Shown here piece after piece: positions 23,046 through 31,769 of a DNA stretch of 64,000 nt (positions are counted from its first letter, which is position 1; every line of letters starts with the position of its first letter). Made by a program: the position numbers and the translations under genes. The stretch lies in the IMG/VR virus record IMGVR_UViG_3300043411_001575, positions 105,659 to 169,658 of that record; one strand, written 5' to 3'. The DNA is from a virus. The notes under the pieces are model-generated. The model searched no databases. It was not told the origin of the DNA and saw only the letters and a list, made by a program, of their open reading frames with translations.

Positions 23046-23987
23046 ATGGAACAGAAAGTTATTATTACACAGTCAATGATGAAAGAATACCAAGAGTATC
23101 ATCTTGGAAATGCTTGTGGATTAGTATTTGTAGAAAAATACATTAACAAAAGATATGATTTATTTCCACCATCTGATTCAATGCAGGTGGGAAATTGGTT
23201 TGAATATCAGTGCTTGGGAGCAACAACAAAAAGTGATTTAATTCCTCAACCTGAGAAAACAAAATCAGGTGAGTTAACAGCTCCTTACAAGCGTATGCAA
23301 TCCCATATAAACAATTTCAAACTTTTCATGACTCAGTATGGAATTGAAATCGTAAGTGTTCAAGAAAAACTAAAGGTAGGTGAAACCATAATTGAAATAG
23401 AAGATAAAAATACAGGGGAAATAGTTCCATTTAACATTGATGGTCTTGAAGGCACTACAGATGCTATTTGCAGAGCAACAAAAGATATTTATGGGTTTTA
23501 TGACACCAAAGATGAAGGTAACAAAAGAGTAATTAAAACTGATGAATCTGTTATTATAAAAGCAGGAGAAAAGTTCATCATGGACGTAAAAACGAGTGGG
23601 CTACTTTCGGATAAATTTTCGGACTTTGGATGGCATTTAGACTATCTTTCAGGTAAAGAGAAAATAATCAGGCAACCAATCCATTACAAGTATGTGAGTG
23701 AATTAATTTATGGAAAGCAATATCCTTTTTTATTCTTACTATTCAGCCAAACAAACGAGTACGACTTCCGTTCTATTCTATTTAATATTGATGAAGACCA
23801 ACATATTAAAGAACACAAAGAAAGAATTGTATGGACTAATAAATGGATTAAATACCATCTTAAAAAAGGATTCAAAGCTAATCCTGATGTTGTAAGATGT
23901 CATGATTGCCCATTAAAAGTAGGATGTAAACATTTTGCAGCAGTCCCGAAGATTCAGATATTTTATTATCAGCCACAGACCACCTAA
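23046..23987 (+). CDS. Cas4/RecB-type PD-(D/E)xK nuclease with Fe-S cysteines
   Basis: 313 aa. GTTDAI (near 137) and FIMDVKTSG (near 178-186) give the D...DxK active site of the RecB/Cas4 nuclease fold. C24 near the N-terminus with C285, C288 and C294 (CHDCPLKVGC) matches the four-cysteine 4Fe-4S arrangement of Cas4 and AddB. It lies near RecT, so it probably produces single-stranded ends for annealing, in place of a lambda-type exonuclease. No cas1 or cas2 is present. The ATG follows the GGTCAAA leader. Confidence 0.82.
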   Translation: MEQKVIITQSMMKEYQEYHLGNACGLVFVEKYINKRYDLFPPSDSMQVGNWFEYQCLGATTKSDLIPQPEKTKSGELTAPYKRMQSHINNFKLFMTQYGIEIVSVQEKLKVGETIIEIEDKNTGEIVPFNIDGLEGTTDAICRATKDIYGFYDTKDEGNKRVIKTDESVIIKAGEKFIMDVKTSGLLSDKFSDFGWHLDYLSGKEKIIRQPIHYKYVSELIYGKQYPFLFLLFSQTNEYDFRSILFNIDEDQHIKEHKERIVWTNKWIKYHLKKGFKANPDVVRCHDCPLKVGCKHFAAVPKIQIFYYQPQTT

Positions 23988-24033
23988 TTTAACGTGTTAA
24001 TAACTTTTTTGCGTGTAATATCAAAAATGTTAT

Positions 24034-24060
24034 TATATTTGCAATGGTCAAATACTAAAA
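24034..24060 (+). promoter_or_regulatory. Promoter -7 box and GGTCAAA leader
   Basis: TATATTTG at 24034-24041 is a full match to TAnnTTTG; a T-rich tract lies upstream at about 24005. Downstream TGGTCAAATACTAAAA repeats the leader found before 21528. It should drive the recombination operon 24083-29571. Confidence 0.65.
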
Positions 24061-24082
24061 TTCAATTTTAAAATTCAAATAG

Positions 24083-24418
24083 ATGAAAAAATTTAACGAG
24101 AAAATACAAGCGCAATTTTCAAAAATGTGCGCAACAGGAAAATTATTTAGAGTTGACTTAAGTGGTCAACAAGTATGGGATTTGTACTTAAAATCATTTG
24201 ATAATGACCCAACATTCCGTGACCCTAATAGCTCTACGCATGCATGTAACACCTGTAATAACTTCATCAGAAGATACGGGAATATCGTATCTATTGATGA
24301 GAATTACAAAACAATGACAATATTTGATGTAGATGCAGAAGATGAATTCATCCCTGTAGCAAAAGCATTGTCAGAAGCACTTAAAAAATCTACTCACCAT
24401 AAGGGTTTAAATAATTAA
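24083..24418 (+). CDS. Conserved phage protein, apparently C-terminally truncated
   Basis: 111 aa. FSKMCATGKLFRVDLSGQQV, DPTFRDPNSSTHACN and CNNFIRRYGNIVSIDENY match the N-terminal part of a well-known but uncharacterised phage protein that is, from memory, several hundred residues in other Bacteroidetes phages. Here it ends after the equivalent of about 110 residues with a short basic tail (KSTHHKGLNN). It may be a natural short form or the product of a deletion. Function unknown; usually near recombination genes. Confidence 0.75.
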   Translation: MKKFNEKIQAQFSKMCATGKLFRVDLSGQQVWDLYLKSFDNDPTFRDPNSSTHACNTCNNFIRRYGNIVSIDENYKTMTIFDVDAEDEFIPVAKALSEALKKSTHHKGLNN

Positions 24419-24428
24419 AATTAAAAAA

Positions 24429-25892
24429 ATGGCAAAGAATAACAGCAAACAAGAAGCAGACCTTTTTGAAAACACAGCATTTGGTACTTTCGAAACAGAA
24501 GGAGAAAACAAACCGCAGGATAATGAAATATTGAAAGCGGAAGATATTTTCGGTTCAGAAGAACAACCAAATGCATTCATGTCAAATGACACAAGCATAT
24601 TTGATTCAGAGCCTCCTGAAATTGAAGAAACAGAAGAATTCGTTGGAAACGAAGATGAAAAAAAGGAAAATATTACTGAAGAAGTAAAAATAGAGTCTTC
24701 AAATAAATCTACCGCTGCTCCTATCATTCAGTCATCTGAACAAGTTACATCTGCACTAAAAAAAGATTCTATTCAAATTTTCGAGCTACAGAGTAAACCT
24801 CTAATTGAAAAAGCTGCGAAAATAATTTCCATAAGTACTGACGAAGACAATACATCCGCACGTACAATAGGAAAAGAACTTGCTGACCTTAAAACAAAAG
24901 TTAATGCAGAAAAATTAGCTAGAAACAAACCTCTTAAAATAGAGATGGATTCTAATATTGAGAAAGCAAAAAAAATAATAGAACCTATTGAATCACAAAT
25001 TGACAGAGTTAAAATATTAATCACAAATTACGAGCTTGAAAAAGAACGTAAAAGAAAAGATGAAATCGCTAAGATAGAAGCAGAGAAGAAAGAGCGAGAA
25101 GAAAAAGAAAGATTAAACAATGAGCGTATTGCAAAGATACGTTTAGAGATTCAAAAATTAAGAGAATTATCTTCTAAAAGCATTGGAGATACAAAAACAC
25201 TTGCTGACTTATTGAAGATTGAAACTAATATGGCTACTTGGAAGCCAAAACAAGAGTATTTCATGGAGTTTTTTGATGAAGTTGATATTACACTAAGAAA
25301 CGAAATAAAATCTCTTATTGAAGCTAAAAAACCTATTCTTATCGAATTAGATGAGCAAAGAGATAAAGCTGCCAAATTAGAAGAAAAAAACAAAGATGCT
25401 GCCGATAGAGAGAGAAAATTAATTGAAGAAAAACTAGAGGCGGAAAAAAAGAAAAAAGAACAGGAAGACGCTATAAAAAAGGCTCAGGAAGAAACTGAGG
25501 AAATGAATGCTAAAAATGAAATTACAGTTCTTGTAGCATCATTAGGCATTAAGGATTTTGAGCCTTACATCGAAAATATTTTAAAGAAGTATGGAAACTA
25601 CCGAACTGCATCTGAATCTCGTGAAAAAATAATTGAATCATTCCAAGAGGAGCAAGAAGAGAAAAGAAAAAAAGCTATTCTTGATGCTCAAAAAATGAAG
25701 AATCAACGTGTAGATTATGACTTTGAAATAATTGATGCATCTAAAGTCCCACTTCAATATTGGAGCGTAGATGAATCAAAAATTAAAAAAGCAATCCAAG
25801 AAGCTAGGGTTTTACTTGAAAAAGATGTAAATTCGTTCAAAATTGATGGTATTGAAATTACTTCAACAACAAAAACAGTTTTAAAAAAGTAA
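24429..25892 (+). CDS. Coiled-coil phage protein, 487 aa
   Basis: A disordered acidic N-terminal third (to about residue 105) is followed by long heptad-rich helices with repeated KKERE/KAEK blocks (residues 115-400), including KTKVNAEKLARNKPLKIEMD. The C-terminal 70 residues form a small folded part (VPLQYWSVDESKIKKAIQEA). The build resembles phage proteins that sit between nuclease and RecT genes (DUF1351-like). Probably assists recombination or acts as a scaffold; not certain. Confidence 0.7.
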   Translation: MAKNNSKQEADLFENTAFGTFETEGENKPQDNEILKAEDIFGSEEQPNAFMSNDTSIFDSEPPEIEETEEFVGNEDEKKENITEEVKIESSNKSTAAPIIQSSEQVTSALKKDSIQIFELQSKPLIEKAAKIISISTDEDNTSARTIGKELADLKTKVNAEKLARNKPLKIEMDSNIEKAKKIIEPIESQIDRVKILITNYELEKERKRKDEIAKIEAEKKEREEKERLNNERIAKIRLEIQKLRELSSKSIGDTKTLADLLKIETNMATWKPKQEYFMEFFDEVDITLRNEIKSLIEAKKPILIELDEQRDKAAKLEEKNKDAADRERKLIEEKLEAEKKKKEQEDAIKKAQEETEEMNAKNEITVLVASLGIKDFEPYIENILKKYGNYRTASESREKIIESFQEEQEEKRKKAILDAQKMKNQRVDYDFEIIDASKVPLQYWSVDESKIKKAIQEARVLLEKDVNSFKIDGIEITSTTKTVLKK

Positions 25893-26150
25893 ATGCTACC
25901 TGTACTTCTTAAAGATAAGATAAGAGAAAAGTTAGTTAAAGATGCTGTTAAAGATTTACAAAGATGGATGTTTCCTAAAGTAAATAATATAAACATCTTT
26001 ACTGATATAACATATGCTTATTTTTTCGAAAGAATTTTAGAGAAACAAATAGGAAAAAACGACCAAATTGATTTGGTAATAACAGGAATAAGGTATGAGC
26101 TATTTGATTTACATAACTCAAACAAACAAGTAAAAATTAAAAGAAGATGA
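25893..26150 (+). CDS. Small phage protein, 85 aa
   Basis: Starts one base after the coiled-coil gene's stop. MLPVLLKDKIREKLVKDAVK, then WMFPKVNNINIFTDITYAYF and a basic end KIKRR. Helical, likely soluble. Unknown; overlaps the next gene by four bases. Confidence 0.62.
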   Translation: MLPVLLKDKIREKLVKDAVKDLQRWMFPKVNNINIFTDITYAYFFERILEKQIGKNDQIDLVITGIRYELFDLHNSNKQVKIKRR

Positions 26151-26389
26151 AGGCAGAGGAATTTAATAATAAGTGGAAGGACTACATCGAAGAAGGATTC
26201 GGAGGTTCTGAAACTGATAACGAAGATGTAAACAGTTATTTAGATTCTCAATTCACAAAAGAAATTGCAGTTAATCCTGATTTCAAATTTAATCAGATTA
26301 AATGGAAGTTTGGCTCAATTAGAATCTATGCAAATAGCGACAAAACTTCTGATTGGGAAAATAATATTAATGCTAATTTAAAGATTTAA
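26147..26389 (+). CDS. Small acidic phage protein, 80 aa
   Basis: MKAEEFNNKWKDYIEEGFGG and FKFNQIKWKFGSIRIYANSD. Sits between recombination genes with an ATGA overlap at its start. Unknown; possibly a RecT accessory. Confidence 0.62.
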   Translation: MKAEEFNNKWKDYIEEGFGGSETDNEDVNSYLDSQFTKEIAVNPDFKFNQIKWKFGSIRIYANSDKTSDWENNINANLKI

Positions 26390-26394
26390 ATAAA

Positions 26395-27090
26395 ATGACA
26401 AACGAAAACAATAAGTTATCAGTAAGAAAAACTCAAAGTTTAAAACCTGAAATAAAGCAATTAACAACTGAAGAGTTAAAAGAAGAGTCGAAAATTTATT
26501 TTAATTCAGGGTTAGCTCCTTCCCATTTGAAAAATTGGGAAGCTGTTTTTGTCGCTAAAAGTTGGGCGCAAGGATTAGGAATGCATACTACATTAGGTCT
26601 TAGGGATATTTTTGTTATTGATAACATTCCATCATTAAGAACAGAAGCGGCAATGGCTCTTGTTGAAATAAGTGGCTTTTGTGAAAACTTTGAACAAGAA
26701 TTCATAGGCAAACCATATGATGATAATTTTACTGCTGTGTGTAAAGTTAAAAGAAAAGGTAGAAAAGAACATATTTCTACATTTTCAGTTAAGGATGCAA
26801 AAATAGCTCTGCTTTGGGGAAAGAAAACTAACACAGGTAAACCAACAGCATGGGTTACATATCCTCAGAGAATGTTGATGTATCGAGCCGTTGGATTTGC
26901 CATAAGGGACATATTTAGTGATGTTTTACGTGGAAGCCGCTTATACGAAGAAATTGTCGATTATCCACAATATGAAATAATTGATGATAAATCTAATTCA
27001 ACTGAAGTTAATGTTGTAGTTGGAAATAAAAAAACATTTAACGGAGGTAACAAACCAATTAACCTACTTAATGATGAACCGCCTGAATAA
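26395..27090 (+). CDS. recT: RecT-family single-strand annealing protein
   Basis: 231 aa. The block WVTYPQRMLMYRAVGFAIRD at about residues 159-178, followed by FSDVLRGSRLYEE, is the RecT hallmark (YPKRML..RA..FALRDVFPDVL.G). An upstream region with FVAKSWAQGLGM and AALVEISGF-like blocks matches the family. The protein anneals complementary single strands and promotes recombination between short homologies. With the Cas4-like nuclease and RusA it forms a complete phage recombination set. Confidence 0.9.
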   Translation: MTNENNKLSVRKTQSLKPEIKQLTTEELKEESKIYFNSGLAPSHLKNWEAVFVAKSWAQGLGMHTTLGLRDIFVIDNIPSLRTEAAMALVEISGFCENFEQEFIGKPYDDNFTAVCKVKRKGRKEHISTFSVKDAKIALLWGKKTNTGKPTAWVTYPQRMLMYRAVGFAIRDIFSDVLRGSRLYEEIVDYPQYEIIDDKSNSTEVNVVVGNKKTFNGGNKPINLLNDEPPE

Positions 27091-27361
27091 ACCAAAAATT
27101 TTAAATACAAAGGCTGAACTAGCTAAGTTAATTAAAGAAAAAGTTAATCCATTATTATTTAATAAATCACCAATGCATAATTACTATTGGTCAGGTAGTT
27201 ATGAAATAAATGGAATTAAATATCATATTTTCTTTCAATTATATTGCAACTCAATTAAAAGAGGAACAGTTCATTATGTTGATATACGATTTTTACAAAA
27301 TCATAAATCATTAACTGTTACTGAAATTAAAAAATTATTAGAAGAAGTAAAAAAATTGTGA
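27071..27361 (+). CDS. Small phage protein, 96 aa
   Basis: ATG 27071 (or 27074) overlaps the recT end by 20 bases. MNRLNKPKILNTKAELAKLI, then YWSGSYEINGIKYHIFFQLY, and a helical end. Not recognised; could be a partner for RecT or RusA. Confidence 0.62.
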   Translation: MMNRLNKPKILNTKAELAKLIKEKVNPLLFNKSPMHNYYWSGSYEINGIKYHIFFQLYCNSIKRGTVHYVDIRFLQNHKSLTVTEIKKLLEEVKKL

Positions 27362-27939
27362 TGAGACTTAAGAAAAAAGATTTATCAAAAATAGGATTAA
27401 AAATTGAAGGTGGAGTCGTTATAAAAAAGACTATCAAAATAGACAAGGTTATTCGTGTAAAAGAGTCTCTAGGTAGCTTTAAATTCAACAATGGAACTCC
27501 TACCTCAGTTGATAGTTCAAAATACGTTTTAGATAAATCTAGGAGGTTTTATGCATTTGATGTTGTTCCTATGGGTAAACCAAGAATGACTCAATCAGAT
27601 AAATGGAAAACAGACCCAAATCATCCTGACCCACTTAAAAGAAAAAGAGAAGTTGTTCATCGTTATCATCAATTACAAAATAGAGTTAGAGAGCAAGCGG
27701 AAAAAATGAAATTCGTTTTAGGAAAAACTTTTGAAGCAGTTTTTTTTGTTCCCCTACCAAATTCATGGAGTGATAAAAAGAAAAGTGAATTAGTTGGAAT
27801 GCCATGTGAAGAGAAGCCCGATATTGACAATTACACGAAATTTTTTTTGGATACGATGGCAAAAGAAGATAAATCAGTTTGGAATATAAAAGCCGAAAAA
27901 AGATGGGCTTATTACGGAAGTATAATAATTTTTCAATAA
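27358..27939 (+). CDS. RusA-type Holliday junction resolvase
   Basis: 193 aa. A basic N-terminal extension of about 65 residues precedes the RusA domain: DVVPMGKPRMTQSDKW (near 70), VFFVPLPNSWSDKKKSELVG (near 130) and the acidic catalytic block EKPDIDNYTKFFLDTM (near 153-168). RusA cuts four-way DNA junctions. The usual family length is 120-150, so the N-terminal extension is notable. It overlaps the previous gene by four bases. Confidence 0.88.
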   Translation: MMRLKKKDLSKIGLKIEGGVVIKKTIKIDKVIRVKESLGSFKFNNGTPTSVDSSKYVLDKSRRFYAFDVVPMGKPRMTQSDKWKTDPNHPDPLKRKREVVHRYHQLQNRVREQAEKMKFVLGKTFEAVFFVPLPNSWSDKKKSELVGMPCEEKPDIDNYTKFFLDTMAKEDKSVWNIKAEKRWAYYGSIIIFQ

Positions 27940-27946
27940 TAAAAAT

Positions 27947-28687
27947 ATGAAGCGACTTGTCGAGACAGACAGATGGAAAGACTCTTTTTTCGTTGAACTA
28001 CATCCCAATGCAAAGCTATTGCTTTCATATATGTATGATAATTGTAATGAGGCAGGATTCATAGATTTAAATTGGGTTATATGGTCTAGTCAATTAAACA
28101 TGCAACAAGAATTCATTAAAACTAGCTTAATAGCACTATCAAGTTTATTAGTTAGCGATAAGAAAAAGAAATTATTTATTAAGGATTTCCTGAAGCATCA
28201 AAGAAAATTACCTCTTATTAAAGGAAATGAAGAGTCAGATTTAATTATAGAAAAACTTCAATCTAATCTAAAAAAATTCAATGATGCGCCTGAGATACTT
28301 GAATTACTTAATTCAGTTAAGGTTAAAGTTGAATTTGAAGAAGAAAAAGTAAAGAGTGTAAAAAAAAATAGAACTCAAAGCGTAAAATTCACTCCTCCTT
28401 CTTATGAAGATTTTGAAGCTTATTACTTATCAGAAAGTCCTGATACAGGAACAGAGAATATTAAAGAACTTTTCGACCACTACGTAGGTGTTGGATGGGT
28501 AACAAAAGGAGGAACACCTGTAAAGGATTATCAAGCAACTATTAGAAACGCAATAAGAAGAGCTGAGAAAAATGAGATAAGTAAAGCAAAACAAGAATAT
28601 GTTTCTAAATCATTCGGAAAAGAAAAAAAACAATCTAGGACTGATATAACTTTTTCTTTGGCTGATTCTATGAAAAAAGAAAATTAA
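27947..28687 (+). CDS. Replication-organiser-like phage protein, 246 aa
   Basis: RWKDSFFVELHPNAKLLLSY and FIDLNWVIWSSQLNM resemble the N-terminal winged-helix domain of phage replication organisers (Phage_rep_org/DnaD type). The last 90 residues include FEAYYLSESPDTGTENIKEL and WQATIRNAIRRA-like DYQATIRNAIRRAEK, typical of replication protein C-termini that bind the helicase. Probably opens replication or loads a helicase. Moderate certainty. Confidence 0.7.
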   Translation: MKRLVETDRWKDSFFVELHPNAKLLLSYMYDNCNEAGFIDLNWVIWSSQLNMQQEFIKTSLIALSSLLVSDKKKKLFIKDFLKHQRKLPLIKGNEESDLIIEKLQSNLKKFNDAPEILELLNSVKVKVEFEEEKVKSVKKNRTQSVKFTPPSYEDFEAYYLSESPDTGTENIKELFDHYVGVGWVTKGGTPVKDYQATIRNAIRRAEKNEISKAKQEYVSKSFGKEKKQSRTDITFSLADSMKKEN

Positions 28688-28695
28688 TAATAATT

Positions 28696-29571
28696 ATGGA
28701 ACAAGAAAAAAATAACAATTTAATTGTGAGTGAAAAGTTAATGAATCATCCTACACTAACAATTAGTGATATTCAAAAATCAACTATTCCCGAACTAACT
28801 AAGCAAGTGATAATTGCATCTCAAAATTTCCCTAAAATAAGAACATTAGATGAAAAAGTAGTAAAGCATAGTCTTATTGATTTAATACTTGCTATAATTT
28901 GGGAATCAGGTCACAATTTAGATGAAAAAGAGCAGACTGTTTTAGTTACCTATATGATTGAGGAGATTAAAAATGATTTCTCTAACCTAACATTAGAAGA
29001 GGTTAAAATAGCGTTAAAAAAAGGATTAAGAGGTTATTATGGTCAAGTATTTGGGATGAATGTCAAAATGATGTATTCATGGCTAGAAGGATACGTTTCA
29101 GAAACAAAAGCCGAATCATTAAAATACCTTACTATAATTGAGAAAAAAGAACCTGAAGAAAAATCAGATGACCATAAAAGGTATTTACATTTCGAATGGC
29201 TGAAATTATGTATTAATGCTTATGAAGAATACAAAGAAACAGGTAAAACAAGTTTTGTTGATGCTAAAAATAATCTCTATGATTACATCAGGTACAAGCT
29301 AAAATTAGCTGACCTAACAAAAGAAGAAGTTGATAATATTTGGCAATATGCAGTACTTGAATATAAATCAAATCACTCAATTGAAAAATCTAAAAACAAA
29401 TATGAATTAGTAGATTTTAGGATAGCAATAAAAAAATTTCAAGATGGCGATTCTACTGAACAAGAAAAAGTAAAATTTATAGCAAGGAAAATCGCCCTCA
29501 ATAAACTTTTTGAAAAGATTAAAGGGGCGAATATTGATTTTAGAGCGAAAATAATTGAATTCGAAAAATAA
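28696..29571 (+). CDS. Phage replication-associated protein, 291 aa
   Basis: Helical protein with LTLEEVKIALKKGLRGYYGQ (near 96-115) and VFGMNVKMMYSWLEGYVSE. This block recurs in Bacteroidetes phage genes beside replication initiators and helicase loaders. No P-loop is present. Last gene of the + strand; its stop abuts the first - strand gene with no spacing. Function not established. Confidence 0.68.
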   Translation: MEQEKNNNLIVSEKLMNHPTLTISDIQKSTIPELTKQVIIASQNFPKIRTLDEKVVKHSLIDLILAIIWESGHNLDEKEQTVLVTYMIEEIKNDFSNLTLEEVKIALKKGLRGYYGQVFGMNVKMMYSWLEGYVSETKAESLKYLTIIEKKEPEEKSDDHKRYLHFEWLKLCINAYEEYKETGKTSFVDAKNNLYDYIRYKLKLADLTKEEVDNIWQYAVLEYKSNHSIEKSKNKYELVDFRIAIKKFQDGDSTEQEKVKFIARKIALNKLFEKIKGANIDFRAKIIEFEK

Positions 29572-29847
29572 TTATTCTTTTACAATACTTGGAGATTTAA
29601 CATTTCTCCATTTAGTACATTTACCCTTAGTATCTTCTGCCTCACATACTTTTGTATATCCTGCAACATTTGATTTTTCTTCTGATTTAGAACTAATCAA
29701 ATACCCAACTACTGCACCTACTGCGAGACCTATTCCTGCAAACATTAACATTCCTTTAGTAGGCTTTTTCATTAAGAATGCTACACCTGCTAATCCTGCT
29801 GCACCGATGCCCGCACCGATTGCCATTGGTTTTATTTTTTCTTTCAT
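29572..29847 (-). CDS. Two-helix glycine-zipper membrane protein, 91 aa
   Basis: Two membrane helices (about 7-26 and 31-50) rich in Gly/Ala (AIGAGIGAAGLAGVAFLM), separated by KKPTKG, then a soluble Cys-containing tail. Paralogue of the proteins at 46727-47026 and 40862-41098, so the genome carries three. A virion membrane or lysis role is possible. Stop abuts the + strand gene end at 29571. Confidence 0.7.
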   Translation of the reverse strand: MKEKIKPMAIGAGIGAAGLAGVAFLMKKPTKGMLMFAGIGLAVGAVVGYLISSKSEEKSNVAGYTKVCEAEDTKGKCTKWRNVKSPSIVKE

Positions 29848-29872
29848 TTTTTTGGTTTTTGTTATTTTTTAT

Positions 29873-30580
29873 TTAATGATTCAATTTTTTATCTACATAC
29901 TTACTAGTTGAAGCACCTATTACAGCTCCCGCTAATAAATTAACCCAAGTACGCTCATACCATTTCTTTTTAGGCTCATATACGAACCCACTAATATTAG
30001 ATGTCTTGATATATGGATTACTATTATTAACCTCTACAACTAAACTAGATTTCATTTTAAGAAAACCTGTTCTTTTATCTCCAATAATTATTTTAGCTTC
30101 ATTAGGTATTTTTAAACTATCAATCGTTAAACCTGTATTAGCAATAGTAGTATAGAATAAAAAATCTTTTGTTTCCTTCTTGGCTTGAAATGGCTTGAAA
30201 TCACAAGGTATAACTTTATCAAAAGGAACAGGTACTTCTCTAACTATTGTTGTTTCTCTTACTATTACACCACCTTTAACTTCTTTAAATTTAGAAATCC
30301 ATTCTCTCATTGTATCATCTGATGCAAGAAGAGATTTCATTTGGTCTTGTGTTTCTAAAGCTAAAGCTCTATTAGTATTAATTTCTAAACCAAGTTTTGT
30401 TTTATATACAGATGATTCAGTTTTATAATTAGCAATATCACTAACTAATTTATCTGTTTTATTTTGATTAGAACATTCACGAAATAAAAAAATAGCTACA
30501 ATAATAATTATTGCAATTATATAATTCCTGTGAGTTTTTGATTCAGGATTAAATTGAGGTATATTAAATCTACTTACCAT
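29873..30580 (-). CDS. Spanin-like membrane protein, 235 aa
   Basis: N-terminal membrane anchor NYIIAIIIIVAIFLF (about 22-37), a long helical periplasmic stretch to about 105, a beta-rich domain, and WYERTWVNLLAGAVIGAS at the C-terminus as a second weak membrane segment. Layout and the position next to the holin and amidase genes fit a Bacteroidetes phage spanin-like lysis protein. Not a proven assignment. Confidence 0.55.
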   Translation of the reverse strand: MVSRFNIPQFNPESKTHRNYIIAIIIIVAIFLFRECSNQNKTDKLVSDIANYKTESSVYKTKLGLEINTNRALALETQDQMKSLLASDDTMREWISKFKEVKGGVIVRETTIVREVPVPFDKVIPCDFKPFQAKKETKDFLFYTTIANTGLTIDSLKIPNEAKIIIGDKRTGFLKMKSSLVVEVNNSNPYIKTSNISGFVYEPKKKWYERTWVNLLAGAVIGASTSKYVDKKLNH

Positions 30581-30584
30581 TTTT

Positions 30585-31046
30585 CTATCCTAAGTCTTCT
30601 ATTTTATTTTTTTCTTCATTTGACTTATCATCTACCTTAGCATCTTTCTTTTCATCTACAGGTGCTTCATTTGATTTATCAGGAGTAGTATTGTTTTCTG
30701 TTTTAGGAGCAGCTTCATTAGCTCCAAAGTATTTGGATGCCATTCTAATTCCATATAATCCACAAACAAAAGTAAGTATAGATATAAAATAATATTCAGG
30801 AAGCAAATGTGATGGAGCATATATTACAGCAACAATGGTTGCAAATGCTAATATCTTAGCAAAGATAAACGCAGTTAGAGATTTACCACTAGCCTTACCA
30901 TTTTCAGAAAATGATGCAAGAAACCAAACTTTCAATTCCTTATCTTTAAATACATATCTACTAACAATCCAAACAGAAATAAGGTATACTAATAATATTA
31001 TTAGTACATAAATTTGTTTTGAATATTGTTGTAGTATCTGTTGCAT
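30585..31046 (-). CDS. Holin-like membrane protein, 153 aa
   Basis: Three membrane helices (about 11-31, 55-77 and 82-102) and a charged, disordered C-terminal tail rich in K/D/E. Between the amidase and the spanin-like gene, so a holin role in releasing the endolysin is likely. A 1 bp gap to the amidase gene supports co-expression. Confidence 0.6.
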   Translation of the reverse strand: MQQILQQYSKQIYVLIILLVYLISVWIVSRYVFKDKELKVWFLASFSENGKASGKSLTAFIFAKILAFATIVAVIYAPSHLLPEYYFISILTFVCGLYGIRMASKYFGANEAAPKTENNTTPDKSNEAPVDEKKDAKVDDKSNEEKNKIEDLG

Positions 31047-31047
31047 T

Positions 31048-31749
31048 TTAAATTCCTTGTTCTATTTCTTGAAGCATTTTAATAACCTTTGGAAGTGGTG
31101 CTAAATCGAACTTATCACTTCTGTAACTCACATGACTGAATATACCATTTTCTCCATCCAATGCTCTTGTACAAATATCCCACATATCAGCATTATATTT
31201 TTTTGATATTTTATACTTATCGCATAAATAAATTACAAGTTCTTTTAATGATGCTATTTGAGAGTCAGTCAAGTCTTGGTAGTATAAATATCCACGATGC
31301 GGTTTATCTAAAGTGACAACTTCATTAGCAGGAACTATTCCATTTACATAATTTTTGAAGTTACCATCTTTATCTTTAATTAAACATCCCCAATTGCATA
31401 TCTCTACTGCTACAGACTCTTTAGCTCTTTGAGTTTCTAAAGTAAAATTATGGTACTTTGAAGGCACTTTGTTTGTATTTTTGCTAAACGCAATATGGTA
31501 AGCCCAATATTTAGAACCAAAAGCTTGGAAAATTTCACCGTCTTTTTCTGTTTTACTACCACGAGAAATGACAAAAGCAGTACCAACTCTTTCAGGATTA
31601 AACTGCCATCCATGAATAGTATTAGCCGCACTTGGCGCACCTGCCGTGAAATGCAATAAGATTTGTTTTTTTACAGCAGAACAATCTTCTTTGAAGTATT
31701 GATTCGGAGTAAGTTCTTCCTGATTAATTTTCGTTACATCTAAAGGCAT
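31048..31749 (-). CDS. N-acetylmuramoyl-L-alanine amidase (endolysin)
   Basis: 233 aa. Amidase_2 fold: ILLHFTAGAPSAANTIHGW near residue 30 with the first zinc His, WAYHIAFSKNTN near 82, and IFSHVSYRSDKFDLAP near 204-219 giving the second His, Lys and Asp. No signal peptide, so it needs the neighbouring holin. It cleaves the amide bond between muramic acid and the stem peptide. Likely the main endolysin. Confidence 0.87.
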   Translation of the reverse strand: MPLDVTKINQEELTPNQYFKEDCSAVKKQILLHFTAGAPSAANTIHGWQFNPERVGTAFVISRGSKTEKDGEIFQAFGSKYWAYHIAFSKNTNKVPSKYHNFTLETQRAKESVAVEICNWGCLIKDKDGNFKNYVNGIVPANEVVTLDKPHRGYLYYQDLTDSQIASLKELVIYLCDKYKISKKYNADMWDICTRALDGENGIFSHVSYRSDKFDLAPLPKVIKMLQEIEQGI

Positions 31750-31769
31750 GGCTGTTATTTTTTTTAATA

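Noticed and set aside
23046-23987. CRISPR-Cas adaptation gene (cas4)
   Set aside because: The nuclease has Cas4-type cysteines, but there are no cas1, cas2 or effector genes and no repeat-spacer array in the window; phage recombination genes surround it.
24407-27000. Several reverse-strand ORFs opposite the coiled-coil and RecT genes
   Set aside because: They are shadows of strongly supported + strand genes, Ser/Phe/Leu-rich, without promoters or conserved motifs.
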